From DATKYQ01 sp964640665 (GTDB lineage Bacteria; Myxococcota; B64-G9): a DNA stretch of 64,000 nt. Made by a program: the position numbers and the translations under genes. The notes under the pieces are model-generated. The model worked only from the letters and a program-made list of their open reading frames with translations. It did no database searches and was not told the origin of the DNA. The number at the start of each line of letters is the position of its first letter. Positions within the stretch are counted from its first letter, which is position 1. This document shows, piece by piece, positions 27,197 through 34,889 of the stretch. The DNA lies in NCBI GenBank assembly GCA_964640665.1, contig CAZXHT010000015.1, forward strand, positions 1 to 64,000, read 5' to 3'.

Positions 27197-28397
27197 TGGT
27201 ATCGCCTCCGCCTTTCCCGGGCCAAGGCAGGCAACTCTGTCCCGGCCCCTGCCACTCGACCCCCAGCGCCCAGGCCACGGTCGCGCCCAGGTCGGCGAAC
27301 GTGTCCCGCGTGCCCAGATCGGCGCCGGCGCCGAACGCGGGCGACCAGGCAAGAAGCGGAACGTACTCGCGGGTATGATCGGTGTGCGCCATGAAAGTAG
27401 GGTCGCATCCGTGATCTGCCGTGAGCAGCAACAGGTCTTTGGCTCCGAGCTTCCCCATCATCGGTCCCAGGGCTGCGTCGAATTCATCGAGGGCACGGGC
27501 ATAGCCCTGGGGGTTGCGCCGATGCCCGAAGCGCATGTCGAAATCAACCAGGTTTACAAAGATCAATCCACGTTCGACCTCGGTAAGCAGTTTGGCGGTC
27601 TGCCGCATACCGTCGCGATTGCCCGAAGTCGCAATCCCGCGAGTGACTCCCACCCCGGCGTAGATGTCCTTTATCTTTCCCACCCCGACGACTTCGATAC
27701 CCGCCTGCTCCAGCGCGGTCAGAACGGTCGGCCCGGTCGGCACCACGGAGAAATCGTGTCTGTTGTAGGTTCTCTCGAAGGCGCCGGGCTTGCCGATGAA
27801 GGGACGCGCGATCACCCGGCCCACCCGGTAAGCATCCAGAAACTCGCGGGCCCAGCGGCAGGCCGAGTACAGTTCGTCGAGCGGAATCTTTTCTTCATGG
27901 GCGGCGAGTTGGAAGACGCTGTCGGCAGAGGTGTATAGAATCCACTTGCCCGTCTCGAGATGCTCCGCGCCCAGTTCCTCGATGATCTTGGTCCCCGACT
28001 CGGGGCGGTTGCCGAGCACACCGCGTCCGGTCTTGTTGACGAACGGTTCGACGATCTCCGCCGGGAATCCTTTTGGAAAAACGGGAAAGGGCTCGCTTAC
28101 GGGCAGGCCCATCATTTCCCAGTGTCCCGTGGTCGTATCCTTGCCGGCCGACATCTCGGCCAGTTTGCCGCACAACCCCCGCGGCCGCGAGACACGCTCG
28201 ATACCGGCAATTTCGGCGATGCGGCCCAGGCCCAGAGACTGCATGACGGGCATCGTAAGCCCAGAGACGGCGGCGGCCGTATTCTGGAAAGTGGCCGCCC
28301 CGGAGTCGCCATAGTTTGCTGCATCGGGCAACTCGCCGATGCCTGCGCTGTCGAGGACGATCACCAGGACGCGCTTGAACGTGCTCTCTTCAGTCAC
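27183..28397 (-). CDS. deoB: Phosphopentomutase
   Basis: 404 residues, close to the usual length. Metal-binding motifs of the alkaline phosphatase fold are clear: VIVLDSAGIGELPDA at the start, SAGKDTTTGHWEMMG with the phosphorylated Thr, NLVDFDMRFGHRRN and TADHGCDPT, TDHTREYVPLL. It interconverts (deoxy)ribose-1-phosphate and -5-phosphate, taking the products of the phosphorylases encoded next. Start is a GTG at 28397 with GGGAG upstream. First gene of the salvage operon. Confidence 0.97.
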   Translation of the reverse strand: MTEESTFKRVLVIVLDSAGIGELPDAANYGDSGAATFQNTAAAVSGLTMPVMQSLGLGRIAEIAGIERVSRPRGLCGKLAEMSAGKDTTTGHWEMMGLPVSEPFPVFPKGFPAEIVEPFVNKTGRGVLGNRPESGTKIIEELGAEHLETGKWILYTSADSVFQLAAHEEKIPLDELYSACRWAREFLDAYRVGRVIARPFIGKPGAFERTYNRHDFSVVPTGPTVLTALEQAGIEVVGVGKIKDIYAGVGVTRGIATSGNRDGMRQTAKLLTEVERGLIFVNLVDFDMRFGHRRNPQGYARALDEFDAALGPMMGKLGAKDLLLLTADHGCDPTFMAHTDHTREYVPLLAWSPAFGAGADLGTRDTFADLGATVAWALGVEWQGPGQSCLPWPGKGGGDTNENE

Positions 28398-28482
28398 CGT
28401 GACATCTCCCTGTCACCCCCAGCCCCGATTACTGAGTCTACCGTGAGCCCGGCCAGAGTCAAAGAAATGCACCCGAGCGTTG

Positions 28483-28511
28483 TTGACGCCGGCGCCCAGG
28501 CGGGGTAAAAA
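28483..28511 (+). promoter_or_regulatory. Candidate sigma-70 promoter of the PilZ gene
   Basis: TTGACG at 28483-28488 and TAAAAA at 28506-28511 with a 17-base spacer lie 38 bases before the ATG of the PilZ gene in the divergent interval with deoB. Confidence 0.45.
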
Positions 28512-28549
28512 GCAATTTCGGCGGTGATGGGTCGCCAAAGGAGCGTTCC

Positions 28550-28882
28550 ATGGACGAAAGACAGTTCGGCGGGCAGCGCAAGGACATACGAGTAACCGTC
28601 AACCGCGAGTTTCGCACCCTCGACCAGTTCATTATCGAGTACGTGCAAAACATTTCCAAGAGCGGTGTGTTCATCAAGAGCGAGGATCCCCTGCCGGTGG
28701 GCACCGAGGTCAACCTGCGCTTCACCGTCATCATGAACGAACTGGAAACCATCGAGGGACTTGGCAAGGTCGTCAGGGTAGTTCCTCCCGGCGGCGAAGA
28801 CACTCCCGGCATGGGAGTTGTCTTCACCCGCCTGACATCCTACTCGGCCAAGCTGGTCGAAAAGCTGCTCTCGCGCACCTGA
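28550..28882 (+). CDS. PilZ-domain protein
   Basis: 110 residues, a single PilZ domain of the type common in Myxococcota: NREFRTLDQFIIEYVQNIS-KSGVFIKS, then PLPVGTEVNLRFTV, GLGKVVRVV and GMGVVFTRL. PilZ proteins usually bind c-di-GMP through an N-terminal RxxxR and a (D/N)xSxxG motif. Here NISKSG fits the second motif but the first is not clear, so binding is uncertain. AAAGGAG precedes the ATG. Confidence 0.85.
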   Translation: MDERQFGGQRKDIRVTVNREFRTLDQFIIEYVQNISKSGVFIKSEDPLPVGTEVNLRFTVIMNELETIEGLGKVVRVVPPGGEDTPGMGVVFTRLTSYSAKLVEKLLSRT

Positions 28883-28897
28883 CACTCGCCGGTCGCT

Positions 28898-29476
28898 TCA
28901 ACCAGCAGGCATTACGACTCCCGATTCAATCGCGAATTGCCGGCCGCATGCCGCGCAGATCGCCCGGCTTGCGTCGAAGGTCAGTCCCGCGCCACACAGG
29001 CAACTATAACCGGCCGGGCGGGCGGGCGCACCCTGCACCAGTGTAAAATCGGATACGTCGGCGCAAACAACCGCTCCTGCGCCGACGAAGGCGTGCCGGC
29101 CGATAGTTACGCCGCAGACAATCGTCGCATTAGCGCCGATAGTGGCGCCCACCCGCACCAGAGTGGCCGAGCGCTGTTCGGGATCGTTGCGCGGGAAGGC
29201 CGCACGGGGTGTCTTTACGTTTGTGAAGACGGCCGAGGGACCGACGAAGACGTCATCTTCGAGGGTAACGCCAGAGTAGACCGAAACATTGTTCTGGATC
29301 TTGACTCGCTCGCCTATCACGACTCCCTCGCCGACAAAAACGTTCTGTCCCAGGACGCAACCGGCGCCGATGCGCGCCCGGGGCATGACGTGGCAAAAAT
29401 GCCAGATACGAGTGCCCTCCCCGATCCGGCAGGCTTGGTCGATGACGGCGCTGGGATGGATGTGCGCCGCGCTCAC
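28898..29476 (-). CDS. Left-handed beta-helix sugar N-acetyltransferase with C-terminal zinc ribbon
   Basis: 192 residues from a GTG at 29476 that overlaps the TGA of the protease gene (GTGA). The hexapeptide-repeat body (HPSAVIDQACRIGEGTRIWH ... NVFVGEGVVIGERVKIQNNV) matches WbpD/WlbB-type acetyltransferases acting on UDP-3-amino sugars for surface polysaccharide. The usual helical C-terminus is followed by CLCGAGL...ICAACGRQF, a likely zinc ribbon not typical of the family. Coupled to an M48 protease. Confidence 0.8.
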   Translation of the reverse strand: MSAAHIHPSAVIDQACRIGEGTRIWHFCHVMPRARIGAGCVLGQNVFVGEGVVIGERVKIQNNVSVYSGVTLEDDVFVGPSAVFTNVKTPRAAFPRNDPEQRSATLVRVGATIGANATIVCGVTIGRHAFVGAGAVVCADVSDFTLVQGAPARPAGYSCLCGAGLTFDASRAICAACGRQFAIESGVVMPAG

Positions 29477-30624
29477 GGATGCACGATCTTGGCGAAGCGG
29501 TCGGCTAATGTAACCGCGCCGGCGCTTTTCCGGCCCTTCCAGACGCCTCCGACGGTGGCGGAGTGTTCGGCCAGGGAGGGAGAGTCTGCGCCGACTGGTT
29601 CGAAGTTTCCAAGCCCGGAATACGCTCGTTGCAGGGCCAGAGGATCGTATCCGGCACAGGCACACAGCACCGAGCCCAACTTGTCGGCGGCGATCTCTTC
29701 TGCGCGCGGGCGCGCTGTGTGGGCGATGGAGACCGTCTTTTCGATGGCCAGATCAAACTTTCCGGATGCCGCCGGCCCGCCGGGAATCGCCTGTGCAAGT
29801 TCGGCTGACCCGTGACCGAGCACGACGTGGGCCACCTCGTGTGCCAGCACGCCGGCCAACCCGGCTTCGTCTGAAAGCGCCCGCAACAGGCCACTGGTGA
29901 TGATCACGAATCCCCCGGGCAACCCCAGCGCCCGGGGCTCGTCGCTGTCGAGCACGGCGAAACGCCAGGACAGATCATAGCGGCTCGAGTACATGGCCAC
30001 TGCCATGCCGACCTTGTTGACATAGTCGTCGACGGAAGGGTCGCTTATCAGCCTGCCGGCGGAAAGAATTTGCGTGGCCGCGGCAAGACCCAAGCGATGC
30101 TCGATCTCGTCCAGGCGCGGATCGCCCTCGGGTTGCCGCGGTACGCCGGGCATATCCAGCAACTCGACGCAGGAGGGCGGCTTCAGCTGGCCCAGGAAAT
30201 CTCCGAATCCCTCGGGTCTGAAGGCCGCTTTTTGCAGGAACTCGGCAAGCAACGGATCGAGAGCACCCGTGCTCGAACCGGACGGCGCCTGCAACCCGCG
30301 GGCGGCCATGGTGACTACGGTGGTCGATGCCCCTTGAAGACCGATGTCACTGAGAACTTTTCCGTAGCCGCTGGGCTTTGCGGGCCTCGCAAAAACCCTG
30401 CTGCTCACCCAGCCTTCCTGTCCGGCGGCGACCTTCACCTTGGTCCAGTGAGAGCGCTTCTCGATGACCGATAGCTTCTCACCCTGGTCGATCTTGGTAA
30501 CTACAGGAAAGTAAACCCCGGGACCGGAACGAACCGTCGCGCTGCGCTGAACCGCCTTTTCTGCGGCCCTAGCCGAAGAAAAGAACAGCGATAAAACGAA
30601 AATAACAACCGTAAACCTGCGCAT
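29473..30624 (-). CDS. Secreted M48-type metalloprotease with N-terminal SH3 domain
   Basis: 383 residues from the ATG at 30624, preceded by GGGAG. A signal peptide (MRRFTVVIFVLSLFFSSARA) precedes a bacterial SH3 domain (SATVRSGPGVYFPVVTKIDQ ... EGWVSSRVF). After a linker comes the M48 domain with HEVAH (zinc ligands and catalytic Glu) and EEIAADKLG (third ligand Glu), as in BepA/LoiP. Expected role is periplasmic protein quality control. Follows bioY by 26 bases. Confidence 0.85.
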   Translation of the reverse strand: MRRFTVVIFVLSLFFSSARAAEKAVQRSATVRSGPGVYFPVVTKIDQGEKLSVIEKRSHWTKVKVAAGQEGWVSSRVFARPAKPSGYGKVLSDIGLQGASTTVVTMAARGLQAPSGSSTGALDPLLAEFLQKAAFRPEGFGDFLGQLKPPSCVELLDMPGVPRQPEGDPRLDEIEHRLGLAAATQILSAGRLISDPSVDDYVNKVGMAVAMYSSRYDLSWRFAVLDSDEPRALGLPGGFVIITSGLLRALSDEAGLAGVLAHEVAHVVLGHGSAELAQAIPGGPAASGKFDLAIEKTVSIAHTARPRAEEIAADKLGSVLCACAGYDPLALQRAYSGLGNFEPVGADSPSLAEHSATVGGVWKGRKSAGAVTLADRFAKIVHP

Positions 30625-30650
30625 GGGAGATACTCCCTTCACCCTCCAGC

Positions 30651-31238
30651 CTATATTGGACGGAAAGATTCTTCCTGATCCAGGCGCTTGCGAATCGGAG
30701 CCGCGCTCACCGTCGCCAGGGCCGTCTTCAGGACGTCGAAAAGCAGGAAAGGCACGAAACCTGCCATCAGCGCCCAGGCTAGCCCGATGCCCTTGCCGGA
30801 AAGCGCAGCCCAACTCCACAGCCAGCCGATACCAAGGGCATAGATGACCGCGAGCCCGGCCAAGGATCCCAGCCAGCGCGCCCGTCCGATGAAGTGTCCG
30901 GCCAGGTAGGCAGCCAACGGAAAGGCCAACAGGTAGCCGAAGGTGGGACTACCCACTACCGCCGCACCGGCCAGGCCGGCCGAGGCGAAGACCGGAACGC
31001 CGGCCAGGCCGATAAGCAGGTAGAGCAACTGCGACGCCAGACCGCGCACGGGCCCGCAGGCACTGCCGGCGAAGATAACCGCCGCCACCTGCAGCGTGGC
31101 CGGCACGGGCGTGCCCGGCAGGGGAATGTAGATCTTGGAAGCCAGCACTGTAAGCCCGGCCAGCCCGACAACGATACCGGCCTCGCGCGCAATCCGTGAT
31201 ACTTTCAGTTTTTCCGCCACCGCTACTGAGTCAGTCAT
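30651..31238 (-). CDS. bioY: Biotin transporter substrate-binding membrane protein BioY
   Basis: 195 residues of mostly membrane helices with the BioY features TVLASKIYIPLPGTPVPATLQV, and the GLxGVPVFA and SPTFGYLLAFPLAA segments. BioY is the S component of an ECF biotin transporter and can also work alone; no ecfA or ecfT gene is in the window. GAGG precedes the ATG. No BirA box was recognised upstream. Confidence 0.93.
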   Translation of the reverse strand: MTDSVAVAEKLKVSRIAREAGIVVGLAGLTVLASKIYIPLPGTPVPATLQVAAVIFAGSACGPVRGLASQLLYLLIGLAGVPVFASAGLAGAAVVGSPTFGYLLAFPLAAYLAGHFIGRARWLGSLAGLAVIYALGIGWLWSWAALSGKGIGLAWALMAGFVPFLLFDVLKTALATVSAAPIRKRLDQEESFRPI

Positions 31239-31271
31239 CTCGCAACCTCTTCTTTATAAAGATACTCATTG

Positions 31272-31685
31272 TCATGAATGTCCATCGAGGTGATCATGGA
31301 GCTTGTTTTCGACGCCTTGCAGTCGGGATTCACGGTTTTTGCCGATGGCGTTGATCGATCCCATATCGCGCTTGATGTCGCGGACATCCATCTTGAGAAC
31401 GCCTACATCGGTCTTGAGTACACCGACATCGGTCTTGAGTACGCCGACATCGGTCTTGAGTACGCCGACATCGGTCTTGAGCACGCCGACATCGGTCTTG
31501 AGCACTCCGACGTCGGTCTTGAGCAAGTCCTGCCCCAGCTCCAGCCGGCCCAGGCGCTGATTGACGCCGTCCTGCCCAGTCTCCAGCCGGCCCAGGCGTT
31601 GGTTGACTCCGTCCAGCCCCTCGAAGGCGAGTTGAAAGTTGCCCTTCATTTCTTCCATCAGAATTTCGAAATGTTCCTTCTTCAT
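31272..31685 (-). CDS. Small coiled-coil protein with six near-identical heptads
   Basis: 137 residues from the ATG at 31685 (GGAGAC upstream). The N-terminus is acidic and helical (MKKEHFEILMEEMKG), then two LGRLE-x-GQD units, then six copies of the heptad KTDVGVL and a closing KMDVRDIKRDMG. The spacing of Leu and Val at a/d positions predicts a straight coiled coil. No family is recognised. The heptads are coded by a DNA tandem repeat. Confidence 0.6.
   Translation of the reverse strand: MKKEHFEILMEEMKGNFQLAFEGLDGVNQRLGRLETGQDGVNQRLGRLELGQDLLKTDVGVLKTDVGVLKTDVGVLKTDVGVLKTDVGVLKTDVGVLKMDVRDIKRDMGSINAIGKNRESRLQGVENKLHDHLDGHS
31389..31525. repeat. 21-base tandem repeat inside the heptad coding region
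   Basis: About six and a half copies of a 21-base unit (plus strand tcggtcttgagtacgccgac and variants) differing at one to three bases. It is in frame with the 7-residue repeat of the coiled-coil gene. No spacers vary in a CRISPR-like way. Confidence 0.85.
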
Positions 31686-31856
31686 CGTAGTCTCCAGGAT
31701 AGAGCTTGCCGTTGCCGGAATCAACCGCAATTTTCATCCTGCAATTAAGCAAGCTTCGTGCCACCATCCTGGCCGTCTACTTTTCAAGGATTTGCACGAT
31801 TCGGCCGCCTGGCGTGTGTACGAATTTCGGACACCGCAGACAAAATGAAGCTCTGT

Positions 31857-32426
31857 TTATGCCTGGGACATCTTTTCGGGAAGAACGGTGCGGCGATGGA
31901 GGCAGAAGGCTTGCGCGGCCGCCGCCGGGCCGTAGACGACGGCCAGGGCAATGAAGCCCTTGATGACCGCGCTTGGCGTGTCACGCTGGACTACCAGCGC
32001 GAAGAAGCCGATCACGGCGGCCATGGCCAAAAGGCCGCAGACCAGCAGGTTGAATCCGTTGAACAGCCTGGCAACGGCGGTGTACCGATGCGTGTTGGTG
32101 TACTTGTCGATCAATACGCATTGCGCGCCGTAGATCAGGCCGCCGCCCAGCGCAAGACCGATGGCCAGGCGTACGAGTTCTCCGCGTACTTGGCTCGAAA
32201 GCAGGCCGAAGAGAAGGCAAAAACCGGCCCCCAGCAGCACGTGGTATGCGAGCGTCTTGAAATAGTACAAAGCCGCCTTGAGGCCCAGTTGCGTGTCGAT
32301 TGGGCTTTGTTCGCGGTACGCCCGCCAGCGAAGCACCAGGTATGCCGCCGGCAGGATCCAGAAGAAACCCCAGAAGAGGTACATGAAACCGAATGAGCCC
32401 AGATAGAGATTGGATAATGTAGACAT
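31857..32426 (-). CDS. Unrecognised polytopic membrane protein
   Basis: 189 residues with five or six hydrophobic spans (for example LGSFGFMYLFWGFFWILPAA, VLLGAGFCLLFGLL, LLVCGLLAMAAVIGFFALVV). The ATG follows GGGAGG. No known family motif is seen. It lies next to the left boundary of the lower-G+C redox island. Confidence 0.6.
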   Translation of the reverse strand: MSTLSNLYLGSFGFMYLFWGFFWILPAAYLVLRWRAYREQSPIDTQLGLKAALYYFKTLAYHVLLGAGFCLLFGLLSSQVRGELVRLAIGLALGGGLIYGAQCVLIDKYTNTHRYTAVARLFNGFNLLVCGLLAMAAVIGFFALVVQRDTPSAVIKGFIALAVVYGPAAAAQAFCLHRRTVLPEKMSQA

Positions 32427-32597
32427 GAAACCTCCCGTGTGATTCTCATCTCCTGCGGAATCGTCTCCGACCTTTTATCAGTAAACGGAAAAAACCGTCA
32501 TTTTACAACTGGGGACCCTGTTGAGGAAACTGCGACATATGGGGCCTGGAGTAGCAAGTCACAGTAGACGCATTTCCGGCACTACTTTGTATCAGGA
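32427..32597. other. 171-base intergenic space, possible weak terminator
   Basis: No gene. On the minus strand, downstream of the glutamate-synthase-like gene, ACGG-TTTTTT-CCGT with flanking A/T bases at about 32482-32505 could form a short hairpin. It lacks a good T-run after the stem. Confidence 0.3.
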
Positions 32598-34181
32598 CTA
32601 ACTGCCCAGTATTTCTTCCACTCTTTCCTTGTCGACATCCATTATATACTGGATTCCGCTACGCTCGGCAGCATCTCTTGTCAGTGCGCACAGGTCGTCT
32701 CGGCTCAGGTACTCGGTGCCGAACTTTCTGGTCCCGGCCATGAGTTGCCTGAGGCCCTGGGCCAGGCGCTCGTAGTACGAATAAAGGCCGATGGCACCCG
32801 TGGGAAGTTTTTCAAACTCCTTATCTCCGAGCTTCTGGCGAAGTTCCGCAGCGGTGACGAAAATCTCGTCTTTAGAGTGACCGAAACGTTCGATGTAAAC
32901 CGGTATCTGGTTTTCATCGATTGTACGGCCGATTGTCTTTCCGACCATTGCTGCGGCGATTGGAGCTCGTGCCATGCCTATGAGTTTGACAAACGGCGCG
33001 CCCAATGCCAGACCCTTGAATATCTGGTCTTCAAGTGTGAACCCGCCGGCAAACGCGATTGCGGGCAGGTACTCGCCCTTGTCATGGAGTGCTTTCGCGT
33101 ACTTACAGGTCATCGTGTGCAGTTCCACGGGCGGAATGCCCCACTCGTTCATCATGCGCCACGGGCTCATGCCCGTGCCGCCGCCGGCCCCGTCAACGGT
33201 CAGAAGGTCGAGCTTGTACTTTGACGCATACTTTATGGCAAGTGCTAGCGCTGACGGGCGATAGGCGCCGGTCTTCAGGAAAATATGTTTCGCCCCCACC
33301 TTACGGAGTTCCTCGACGCGTTTCGCAAAATCTTCCTCGTTGACCATTCCCACGCGTGAGTGGCGCTCGAACTCCTTGAAACTGCCGCGCTCAAAAGCCT
33401 TGATAACGTTCTTGTCGTGCGGGTTCGGAAGTACGATGTAACCGCGGTCGGAAAGGAGCTGGGCTTTCTTCAATTCCCTGGTTTTAACTTCACCGCCGAT
33501 ATTCTTTGCGCCCTGGCCCCATTTCATTTCCACGCACTCGACGCCGAGTTCCCTGATGGCGTATTCCTGCCCTCCGAGTCGCGTATCCTCGACGTTCGCC
33601 TGTACGATGATCGCGCCGTAACCGTCTATCTGGTGGTCCTTGTAAAGTTTGACCCTGCGTTTGAGGTCAACCGTGTCGATGACTTTTCCGTTTTCAAACT
33701 TTGACTCGACATCCATACCGACAACGTTTTCACCAATGGTAAGCCCCGTGCCCGCGATCGCGCTACCAATGGCGAGCCCTTCCCAGTTGTTCTTGGCGAT
33801 GTTCGTAGAGCCGATGCCCGGGATAATCCAGGGATAACGAAATTTGATGCCGTTATCATGCCCGAATTTTACTTCGAGATTGACTGCCGGGAATATGGCT
33901 TTATCGCTGTCCGCCTCAACGCCCCGGGCGCCCTCGACTCCGCTGATAATGTTGAAGTGCGAGTAGTCCACGGGATAATCCTTTTCCCCGGCGCTGGTGA
34001 TCACGCCGAAGGGCTGCGGATAGATTACCTCGTGCCCGCGGTAGGCGGATTTCCCTATCTCGCACATACCGATGCAGCCGTCCACGCAAGTCACGCACAT
34101 CCCTGATGTTGGAATAACCGAGCCTTCGGTCCTGTTCTTGGTCAGGGTCGCCGCAGTGGCATTAGCTTTTGTAAGTGACAT
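32598..34181 (-). CDS. Stand-alone FMN-binding glutamate synthase domain protein
   Basis: 527 residues. The central and C-terminal parts match the FMN domain of glutamate synthase large subunit (archaeal-type GltB): LDLLTVDGAGGGTGMSPWRM, IAFAGGFTLEDQIFKGLALG and GAPFVKLIGMARAPIAAAM. The N-terminus has an unusual Cys cluster (MCVTCVDGCIGMCEIG). The glutaminase (class II amidotransferase) domain and the GXGXG domain of full GltB are absent, so glutamate synthesis from glutamine would need partners, or the substrate differs. Last gene of the redox operon, 24 bases after the ferredoxin-type subunit. Confidence 0.85.
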   Translation of the reverse strand: MSLTKANATAATLTKNRTEGSVIPTSGMCVTCVDGCIGMCEIGKSAYRGHEVIYPQPFGVITSAGEKDYPVDYSHFNIISGVEGARGVEADSDKAIFPAVNLEVKFGHDNGIKFRYPWIIPGIGSTNIAKNNWEGLAIGSAIAGTGLTIGENVVGMDVESKFENGKVIDTVDLKRRVKLYKDHQIDGYGAIIVQANVEDTRLGGQEYAIRELGVECVEMKWGQGAKNIGGEVKTRELKKAQLLSDRGYIVLPNPHDKNVIKAFERGSFKEFERHSRVGMVNEEDFAKRVEELRKVGAKHIFLKTGAYRPSALALAIKYASKYKLDLLTVDGAGGGTGMSPWRMMNEWGIPPVELHTMTCKYAKALHDKGEYLPAIAFAGGFTLEDQIFKGLALGAPFVKLIGMARAPIAAAMVGKTIGRTIDENQIPVYIERFGHSKDEIFVTAAELRQKLGDKEFEKLPTGAIGLYSYYERLAQGLRQLMAGTRKFGTEYLSRDDLCALTRDAAERSGIQYIMDVDKERVEEILGS

Positions 34182-34205
34182 TTCAGAAGCTCCTTTTAAG
34201 AGTTG

Positions 34206-34889
34206 TTAATCCTGCTTATTGATTTCGCAAGCAACACACGGGTCCATGTAGCACATCATGTCGTGGAACTCGTCCTCTTCCAGACAAGGTGGCTGGAGGT
34301 TCTGGCATCCACCGCAAACGGCTTTCTCGGGCTCATTGTAAGTGCACCGGAGTTGGCAGGCGGGGCATACGTACATGCAGCCTCCGCACTGGCGGCACAC
34401 GTCCGAAGGAACGTCGAACGGTGTGCCGATGGAGATGTTCTCGCCCCTGCCACGGAAACCGATGGCCTTTGCCATCATCTGCTCCTCGCACATCCTCACG
34501 CACAGTCCGCACAGGAGGCAATTCTCGTACCGCTGCTTGAATCGCTGCCGGTTCACGCCGTGCGCGGCCGCGAGGTCCTGCACAACCTTCGATTGAGGGC
34601 ACCTGGCCAGGTACAGCTCGATAATCATCCTGCGTGCCTTTACGACGCGTTCGGAAGCGGTGCGTACCTTGAGGCCCTCTTCCGCCGGGTAGGTGCAGGA
34701 GGTGACGAGCTTCGCTTTACGTCCTTCACCGATTTCCACCACGCACAGCCGGCAATTCCCGCCCGGTGAAAGTCCTTCTTTGTAACACAGCGTGGGTATG
34801 GGAAACCCGAAGTACTTCGCGGCTTCGAGTAGGGTCGTGCCTTCCTCAACCGATACGGCCAGTCCGTTGATTTTGAGCGAAACCATCAT
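34206..34889 (-). CDS. NuoG/HydA N-terminal-like iron-sulfur subunit
   Basis: 227 residues. A plant-type [2Fe-2S] domain (CYKEGLSPGGNCRLCVVEI and a later Cys) is followed by the His/Cys-rich segment and two 4Fe-4S-type motifs (CLLCGLCVRMCEE; CRQCGGCMYVCPAC). This is the electron-wiring front end shared by NuoG, HoxU and HydA, but no H-cluster or NuoG molybdopterin-like domain follows. Extra Cys pairs lie at the C-terminus (VCGGCQ, MDPCVACEI). Its ATG overlaps the TGA of the flavoprotein gene (ATGA). Confidence 0.85.
   Translation of the reverse strand: MMVSLKINGLAVSVEEGTTLLEAAKYFGFPIPTLCYKEGLSPGGNCRLCVVEIGEGRKAKLVTSCTYPAEEGLKVRTASERVVKARRMIIELYLARCPQSKVVQDLAAAHGVNRQRFKQRYENCLLCGLCVRMCEEQMMAKAIGFRGRGENISIGTPFDVPSDVCRQCGGCMYVCPACQLRCTYNEPEKAVCGGCQNLQPPCLEEDEFHDMMCYMDPCVACEINKQD

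Noticed and set aside
31239..31271. Biotin regulatory box upstream of bioY
   Set aside because: No convincing palindromic BirA site in the few upstream bases.
31389..31525. Possible CRISPR-like repeat array
   Set aside because: Copies are contiguous with no spacers and lie in frame with a protein heptad repeat.
34206..34889. Formate dehydrogenase or NuoG full-length subunit
   Set aside because: The protein stops after the ferredoxin-like region, with no molybdopterin domain.
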